The notes below the pieces were generated by a model. The model did not search any database, had not been told where the DNA came from, and worked only from the letters and a program-made list of their open reading frames with translations. From positions 1 to 9,667 of the forward strand of contig JAEDLR010000065.1 of NCBI GenBank assembly GCA_016295145.1: a stretch of 9,667 bases of DNA. Direction: 5' to 3'. Shown piece by piece: positions 5,663 through 9,667 of the stretch (positions are counted from its first letter, which is position 1; each line of letters begins with the position of its first letter). Source of the DNA: Oscillospiraceae bacterium. Lineage in GTDB: Bacteria; Bacillota; Clostridia; Oscillospirales; Ruminococcaceae. The position numbers and the translations under genes are program-made.

Positions 5663-6349
5663 TTATTTTTTCTTGCGCAGCAGAAAACCCAGTGCAGCAG
5701 CACCTGCAACGACGCCTGCCGCCACAGCGGCTTTCTTCAGCGCGGATCGGGAAATGTGTACGGTTTTCTTTCGCGTCTGCACCACCAGATCATCCTCTGC
5801 GGGCTGCTCCCAACCATTGGGGAACACCAGATTATGCCGTTGGGGGTGGTCAAAGCTGCGCGCATCGGGGGTGAGTGCCTCGCAGGCTGCCATATTCATA
5901 TCGGGGATGCCTGCAATGGTGCATATCGCGCCGCAGGCGACAAAGCGCAGTTTCAACGATTCTGCCGCCTGCGGTGCCACAAAGGGGATCGCAAACAGCA
6001 GCCAACCATTCTTTTCCAGCACGGGAGTTGTAAAATCGCGGTTGAGTTTGAACGTCAGACGGTCTTCCCACACATCTCCGAAAATTTCGAGATAGCATAC
6101 CTCATCGTAGCGGTCGTTTTCGCCGCCGTTGAGCCAGAAGCAGAAGCGGTATTCCTGCCCGGATTCCAACCAGCCCGTTTCCATGGGGATCTTGGTTTGC
6201 AGCGTCGTCCAGTTATACCACCAGTCGCCAAGCTGCCAAGCGTCAGTGGGTTTCCCGAGATAGCCCTTGACGGAAAGACGCTTTGCCACATTGGTAGAAA
6301 TCATGGGATCCGGTTCCCAGCGTTCGGGGCAGAAAAACAAATCAGACAT
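5663..6349 (-). CDS. Uncharacterised tryptophan-rich protein with C-terminal membrane anchor
   Basis: I do not recognise the family. The 228-residue product has no N-terminal signal. Residues 35-150 are rich in Trp, Tyr and Phe and alternate polar and hydrophobic residues (AWQLGDWWYNWTTL, YRFCFWLNGGEND, DVWEDRLTFKLNR, NGWLLFAIPF), which suggests an all-beta sandwich, perhaps of the carbohydrate-binding jelly-roll type; that is a guess. A charged linker (182-206) leads to one hydrophobic helix rich in Ala, Gly and Val (207-224) and a final RKKK. The protein therefore looks tail-anchored with the main domain in the cytoplasm. The ATG at 6349 has only a weak ribosome site (AAAGGCGG about 9 nt ahead); an ATG 15 codons in has none. 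It has its own promoter and probably shares its transcript with ychF. Confidence 0.8.
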   Translation of the reverse strand: MSDLFFCPERWEPDPMISTNVAKRLSVKGYLGKPTDAWQLGDWWYNWTTLQTKIPMETGWLESGQEYRFCFWLNGGENDRYDEVCYLEIFGDVWEDRLTFKLNRDFTTPVLEKNGWLLFAIPFVAPQAAESLKLRFVACGAICTIAGIPDMNMAACEALTPDARSFDHPQRHNLVFPNGWEQPAEDDLVVQTRKKTVHISRSALKKAAVAAGVVAGAAALGFLLRKKK

Positions 6350-6399
6350 CAGAATCGACCGCCTTTCTTCGCAGAAAACATCGCCTGCATACTAATTCC

Positions 6400-6429
6400 A
6401 TTGTAGCATACCCGCATAGGATTTGTCAA
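6400..6429 (-). promoter_or_regulatory. SigA-type promoter of the 228-codon gene and ychF
   Basis: On the minus strand, TTGACA (6429-6424) and TACAAT (6405-6400) are separated by 18 bp, with TGC ahead of the -10 box. Predicted transcription starts near 6393, about 44 nt before the ATG. It is the only clear promoter between the DUF1846 terminator and ychF. Confidence 0.87.
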
Positions 6430-6470
6430 GTGTTTTTCGATCTGTTTTCACGGCAGATGTCTCGATTGTC

Positions 6471-6503
6471 AAAAGAAACGACCGCAACATTTCTGCTGCG
6501 GTC
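6471..6503 (-). terminator. Intrinsic terminator of the DUF1846 gene
   Basis: A 10-bp stem with one G-T pair, GACCGCAGCA/TGTTGCGGTC (6503-6494 with 6489-6480), is capped by a GAAA tetraloop and followed by GTTTCTTTT. It starts 6 nt beyond the stop codon of the gene. Confidence 0.88.
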
Positions 6504-6509
6504 ATCCGA

Positions 6510-7994
6510 TTATTTCTGATACAGGCGGTTGCTCTGGAACTGTGCATCGCAGGTGAGATTCACGCCCAGACGGCGCAGGGTGCGTTCATCCACCTGAGAG
6601 AGGATCACCGTGGAATGCATTTCACAGCCCCGCAGCTTTGCAAGCTGTGTCATGGCGCGCTCCGCCGTGGGACTGGTTGCCGCCGAGATCGACAGCGCGA
6701 CCAATGTTTCATCGGTATGCAGGCGTGGATTCTCATTGCCCAGATGGTCAACCTTCAGGTGCTGTATGGGCTCAATGACCGTGGGGCTGAGCAGCAAAAT
6801 ATCGTCATTAATGCGCCCCAGCGATTTCAGCGCGTTCAGCAGCAGCGCAGACGCTGCACCCATCAGCTCGGTGGTGCGCCCTGTCACGATTTTGCCGTTG
6901 GGCAGCTGCATTGCCGCACCCGGCTCACCGGTGTCTTCCGCGATCTCTCTGGCGCGCTGCACCACGGGGCGGTCTGCTTCGGTCAGATTTGCCTGTTGCA
7001 TGAGCAATTCCAGCTTACAGAGCGTTTCCGGCTCTGCCGCCGATTGCCGCAAACTGCAGCGGGTATCAAAAAATCTGCGGATGATCTCCTGGCGGGCTGC
7101 CGCACAGACAATCTCGTCATTCTCAATGCAGAAGCCTGCCATGTTCACGCCCATATCCGTGGGCGATTGATAGGGAGACTCGCCGAAAATCTGACGAAAC
7201 ATTGCATTGAGCACCGGAAAAACTTCCACATCGCGGTTGTAATTGACTGCCATCTGACCGTGGGCCTCCAAGTGGAAGGGGTCAATCATATTCACATCGT
7301 TGAGATCGGCAGTAGCTGCCTCATAGGCGACATTCACAGGGTGCTTCAGTGGCAGATTCCAGACGGGGAAGGTTTCAAATTTTGCATAGCCTGCCTGCTT
7401 GCCCCGCAGATGCTCCTGATAGATCTGCGACAGGCAGACTGCCATTTTTCCGCTGCCGGGGCCGGGGGCCGTTACCACGACCAATTGCCGCGAGGTTTCA
7501 ATGTATTCGTTTCTGCCAAAGCCGTTCTCGGAGAGGATGAGCTGCAAATTCGAGGGATAGCCCTCAATGCGGTAGTGGCGATACACCTTGATGCCCTGAC
7601 TTTCCAGACGGCGCTGGAATTTCTCGGCGGCAGGTTCATCGCAGAACTGCGTCAGCACCACGCTGCCCACATATAGCCCCTTTCTGCGGAACAAGCCGAT
7701 CAAACGCAGCACATCGATATCGTAGGTGATACCGAGATCGCCGCGCATACGGTTTTTTTCAATATCGGCAGCATTGATGGCAATCACGATCTCCACATCT
7801 TTTTTCATTTGCAGCAGCATACGCAGCTTGCTGTCTGGCTGAAAACCGGGCAGCACGCGGGATGCATGGAAATCATCATACAGCTTGCCGCCGAATTCCA
7901 GGTATAATCTTCCGCCAAACTTTGCAATGCGCTCACGGATGTGCTCGGATTGCGTTTTGAGATACTTGGCGTTATCAAAGCCTTTGGCACCCAT
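6510..7994 (-). CDS. DUF1846 / UPF0371 family protein
   Basis: The 494-residue product matches my memory of the UPF0371 family in length and in its very conserved start: GFDNAKYLKTQSEHIRERI, YLEFGGKLYDDFHASRVLPGF, then RGDLGITYDIDVLRLI. A glycine-rich loop APGPGSGKMA follows strand LVVVT at residues 171-185, resembling a Walker A or nucleotide-binding loop. Family members have no established biochemical role; some databases label them as proteases without proof. No signal or membrane segment is present, so it should be cytoplasmic. AGGAGG at 8010-8005 lies 10 nt ahead of the ATG at 7994. The gene is monocistronic, with a promoter 41 bp upstream of the start and a strong terminator right after the stop. 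Confidence 0.93.
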   Translation of the reverse strand: MGAKGFDNAKYLKTQSEHIRERIAKFGGRLYLEFGGKLYDDFHASRVLPGFQPDSKLRMLLQMKKDVEIVIAINAADIEKNRMRGDLGITYDIDVLRLIGLFRRKGLYVGSVVLTQFCDEPAAEKFQRRLESQGIKVYRHYRIEGYPSNLQLILSENGFGRNEYIETSRQLVVVTAPGPGSGKMAVCLSQIYQEHLRGKQAGYAKFETFPVWNLPLKHPVNVAYEAATADLNDVNMIDPFHLEAHGQMAVNYNRDVEVFPVLNAMFRQIFGESPYQSPTDMGVNMAGFCIENDEIVCAAARQEIIRRFFDTRCSLRQSAAEPETLCKLELLMQQANLTEADRPVVQRAREIAEDTGEPGAAMQLPNGKIVTGRTTELMGAASALLLNALKSLGRINDDILLLSPTVIEPIQHLKVDHLGNENPRLHTDETLVALSISAATSPTAERAMTQLAKLRGCEMHSTVILSQVDERTLRRLGVNLTCDAQFQSNRLYQK

Positions 7995-8034
7995 ATGGAT
8001 ACAACCTCCTGTCAGAATACATCAGATCTCGATT

Positions 8035-8063
8035 ATTATAGCACAGTCCTCAAAATAAGTCAA
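8035..8063 (-). promoter_or_regulatory. SigA-type promoter of the DUF1846 gene
   Basis: On the minus strand, TTGACT (8063-8058) and TATAAT (8040-8035) are separated by 17 bp, with TGC ahead of the -10 box. Transcription should start near 8028, about 34 nt before the ATG. Confidence 0.9.
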
Positions 8064-8174
8064 GATTCGAGGATGCGTTTTCATGGGAGCGCATACCATC
8101 TCATAGTGAAAGTCTGCGCGCCAAAAACTTGTACGAAAATCCAACGGGCGCTGCATCTCGTTGAACGAAATCAA

Positions 8175-8213
8175 CTGATACTGTACCTGTACCTGCCCCT
8201 GCTTCTGTTTCTG
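8175..8213. repeat. Degenerate hexanucleotide array CTGNNN
   Basis: Six successive 6-bp units all begin with CTG (CTGATA, CTGTAC twice, CTGCCC, CTGCTT, CTGTTT) and a final CTG closes the array. The first three bases are invariant and the others vary. Read on the minus strand this gives alternating glutamine codons, all CAG. Confidence 0.7.
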
Positions 8214-8356
8214 AATGGGTACGTGTCCCTGTGGCTCCGCGAAACCGAAAAAACGCAAAAACACCGTTGAAACTGTTGAAATCTCCGCGAAGAGACGTTG
8301 GAATTGTTGAAGCTTCGGGGGAGTGCTGATGAAAGCCAAGTCATTGCCTTCATCAA

Positions 8357-8388
8357 ATCTTAATGGTTTCTCTCTTGCATCTTAATGG
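8357..8388. repeat. Paired direct repeats ATCTTAATGG
   Basis: A perfect 10-bp repeat occurs at 8357-8366 and 8379-8388. The spacing is 22 bp start to start, about two helical turns, so both copies face the same side of the DNA. The pair lies about 100 bp upstream of the -35 box of the membrane-protein gene. It could bind a regulator. Confidence 0.4.
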
Positions 8389-8431
8389 GATTCTGTGCTA
8401 CCATACTTTCAGCCTGAAAATGCAAAATTCA

Positions 8432-8449
8432 CAGAATATTCAGAATATC
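8432..8449. repeat. Tandem 9-bp repeat CAGAATATT/CAGAATATC
   Basis: Two adjacent 9-bp units differ only in the last base and create a GAATATTC palindrome at their junction (8434-8441). They lie 36 bp upstream of the -35 box at 8486, in a position suited to an activator site. No known regulator is recognised. Confidence 0.35.
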
Positions 8450-8485
8450 TGCCGCGCATCCCTGCCTGTTTCGACCCTTTTTCCG

Positions 8486-8515
8486 TTGACAAATCTGCTT
8501 TTTCTATGGTATAAT
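8486..8515 (+). promoter_or_regulatory. SigA-type promoter of the membrane zinc-ribbon gene
   Basis: TTGACA (8486-8491) and TATAAT (8510-8515) are separated by 18 bp, with TGG ahead of the -10 box. Transcription should start near 8522, giving a 50-nt leader before the ATG at 8572. Confidence 0.9.
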
Positions 8516-8571
8516 GAAAAAGTATCGTTTCTGAATCCATCAGAAAAAGCAAAGGAAAGAGGAAGAATCAT

Positions 8572-9667
8572 ATGGCAAAGAAACATCGCTCCGCTGCAAG
8601 CTGCCTATGGCACAGCATTCTCTGCGTGATTGCCGTGCTGCTGCTCATCACCGGCATGGCAACCACTCTGGCAGTACGCTCGTACATCAAAGAGGGGGCT
8701 CTCGCAAAGGCTGTCAAGGATATGAACATCGCGCAGGTGACAATCGGCGATCAAACCGTTGCCGAGAAGATCCGCCAGGAGTATGTGACAGACAGCAAGG
8801 TGCAGCTCAAGGATATTGAAACCGCCATTCATGGCATGGGCATTGAGGCTTTTGCCGCAGAGAAGCTCACCGGGCTCGGCAAGCTGCTGCGTGGCGAATC
8901 CGATGCTGTAGTGCAGATTACCGCCGACGAGATCATCGGGTTGCTGGAGAAAAGCGAATACGATCTCTACACAAGCTGCCTGCTGATGATCGAGGACAGC
9001 GACAAGCAGGAGATCCGCAATGTTACCGCAATGCCGTTGAAGATCTTTAATAGTAGCATGAACTTCATGTTTGGCTCCCCTGCCATGCGTGCCGTCAGCC
9101 GCTATTTTGTCAGCACTGCCTGTGTGGTAGTGGATATTATTCTGCTGGCGTTGCTGCTGTGGCGGCTTATGGTGATCCGTTCGCAGGCGGAGAAATCCAA
9201 AAGCGGTGCCTGCGTCATCATGGGCGTAACCATTCTGGTGCCTGCTGCGCTGACCTTCATTGCAACCGCCGTTCACGGCATCTCCGGCGCATTTACCCCC
9301 GACGGTGTCGTCACGCTGCATACGATCACCGATGTACTGGTGCATCCGTTCTGGGGCATCAGCCTGCTGGGTGTGCTCGCCGGTATTCTGCTGATTCTGA
9401 CCGCTGCCATTATGCGCCGTGTGGCGCAAAGCCGTTTGGATGCAGCGCTTGCCGCAAACAACAAGCCCGTAGAGCCTGTCACCATGGGCAGCATCGACAC
9501 CAGCGCAAAGCCCGATCCGTTCAATGCGCCGCTGCCTGAAAGAACACCGGCTCCTGTTGCGGATACAGTTCCCTGCGTATCCTGCGGTCGTGCCTTGGCG
9601 CAAGGTGCAAAGTTCTGCATTTACTGCGGTGCGCCCCAGACTGCCCCTGCGGCACCTCCTGCGGAGG
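8572..9667 (+). CDS. Uncharacterised four-helix membrane protein with C-terminal zinc ribbon (3' end outside window)
   Basis: The frame is open from the ATG at 8572 to the right edge (365 codons), so the end is not seen. AGAGGAAG lies about 9 nt ahead of the start. I do not recognise a named family. A basic N-terminus (MAKKHR) precedes a first helix at about 13-35. An external domain of about 140 residues (36-177) follows, with helix-rich, charged sequence. Three more helices lie at about 178-201, 213-235 and 258-282. A long linker rich in Pro and Ala then carries a zinc ribbon with CVSC (335-338) and CIYC (349-352), each followed by Gly. The positive-inside rule puts both ends in the cytoplasm. 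The build suggests a membrane sensor or scaffold; function is not known. Its promoter diverges from that of the DUF1846 gene. Confidence 0.88.
   Translation, partial: MAKKHRSAASCLWHSILCVIAVLLLITGMATTLAVRSYIKEGALAKAVKDMNIAQVTIGDQTVAEKIRQEYVTDSKVQLKDIETAIHGMGIEAFAAEKLTGLGKLLRGESDAVVQITADEIIGLLEKSEYDLYTSCLLMIEDSDKQEIRNVTAMPLKIFNSSMNFMFGSPAMRAVSRYFVSTACVVVDIILLALLLWRLMVIRSQAEKSKSGACVIMGVTILVPAALTFIATAVHGISGAFTPDGVVTLHTITDVLVHPFWGISLLGVLAGILLILTAAIMRRVAQSRLDAALAANNKPVEPVTMGSIDTSAKPDPFNAPLPERTPAPVADTVPCVSCGRALAQGAKFCIYCGAPQTAPAAPPAE

Larger units (their letters stand above)
8064..8485. other. Gene-poor spacer between divergent transcription units
   Basis: About 420 bp separate the DUF1846 promoter from the promoter of the divergent membrane-protein gene. 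Open frames exist on both strands but lack credible starts and ribosome sites, and the longest minus-strand one runs through the DUF1846 promoter. The stretch contains a CTGNNN hexamer array, two copies of CTCCGCGAA (8235-8243 and 8283-8291), several GTTGAA units (8254-8324), paired ATCTTAATGG repeats and a tandem CAGAATAT repeat. I see no tRNA, rRNA or known RNA family. Confidence 0.55.

Noticed and set aside
5086..5874. A 262-codon open frame on the plus strand opposite ychF
   Set aside because: It runs across the ychF start and the gap into the next gene and shows no family resemblance; ychF itself is certain.
6423..7676. A 417-codon open frame on the plus strand
   Set aside because: It is antisense to the well-conserved DUF1846 gene and lacks a ribosome site. 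Its start lies in the terminator/promoter gap.
8022..8339. A 105-codon minus-strand frame with an alternating-Gln segment
   Set aside because: It starts only at TTG without a ribosome site and runs through the DUF1846 promoter at 8035-8063. It is more likely non-coding or decayed.
8605..9603. A 332-codon open frame on the minus strand
   Set aside because: It lies opposite the membrane zinc-ribbon gene, whose plus-strand frame has a promoter, ribosome site, membrane helices and zinc ribbon. The antisense product is rich in His, Gln, Cys and Arg and has no coherent domain.
1..9667. Mobile elements, CRISPR arrays, defence or biosynthetic clusters
   Set aside because: No transposase, integrase, regularly spaced long repeats or defence protein motifs were seen on either strand.

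Overview
The window looks like chromosomal DNA from a low-to-mid GC Firmicute, most likely a gut-type clostridium (Oscillospiraceae/Lachnospirales-like). The evidence is the rpmG-secE-nusG-rplK-rplA order, strong AGGAGG ribosome binding sites, SigA-type TTGACA/TATAAT promoters with a TGn extension, and a DUF1846 (UPF0371) protein typical of Firmicutes. The taxonomic call is an inference from gene content, not a database match.

Layout from left to right. Bases 1-1227 (+ strand) hold the end of an alpha/beta hydrolase and a small GNAT acetyltransferase that ends in a terminator. Facing them on the minus strand is tRNA-Lys(UUU), with its own promoter, encoded CCA and terminator. From about 4330 down to 1555 (minus strand) runs a transcription/translation/secretion operon: a promoter, a roughly 180-nt structured leader, rpmG (L33), secE, nusG, rplK (L11), rplA (L1) and an intrinsic terminator. 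The gaps before rplK and before rplA each carry a copy of the same small RNA element. It resembles the 23S rRNA binding site of L1, which suggests L1 feedback control at two points. rplJ-rplL do not follow rplA.

Upstream, also on the minus strand, are ychF (an ATPase of the Obg-related family) and, ahead of it, an unrecognised tryptophan-rich protein with a C-terminal membrane anchor. These probably form a two-gene unit with one promoter at 6400-6429. Next comes a monocistronic DUF1846 gene with a clear promoter and terminator. A stretch of about 420 bp without a convincing gene (8064-8485) separates it from a divergent, plus-strand gene for a four-helix membrane protein with a cytoplasmic zinc ribbon, which runs off the right edge.

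Transcription units here are packed tightly: the terminator of one is followed at once by, or overlaps, the promoter of the next. At 4345-4372 the -35 box of the ribosomal operon lies partly in the loop of the ychF terminator hairpin. No mobile element, CRISPR array or defence system is visible. The window is mostly housekeeping, and its interest lies in the RNA regulation of the ribosomal operon and in two uncharacterised proteins.
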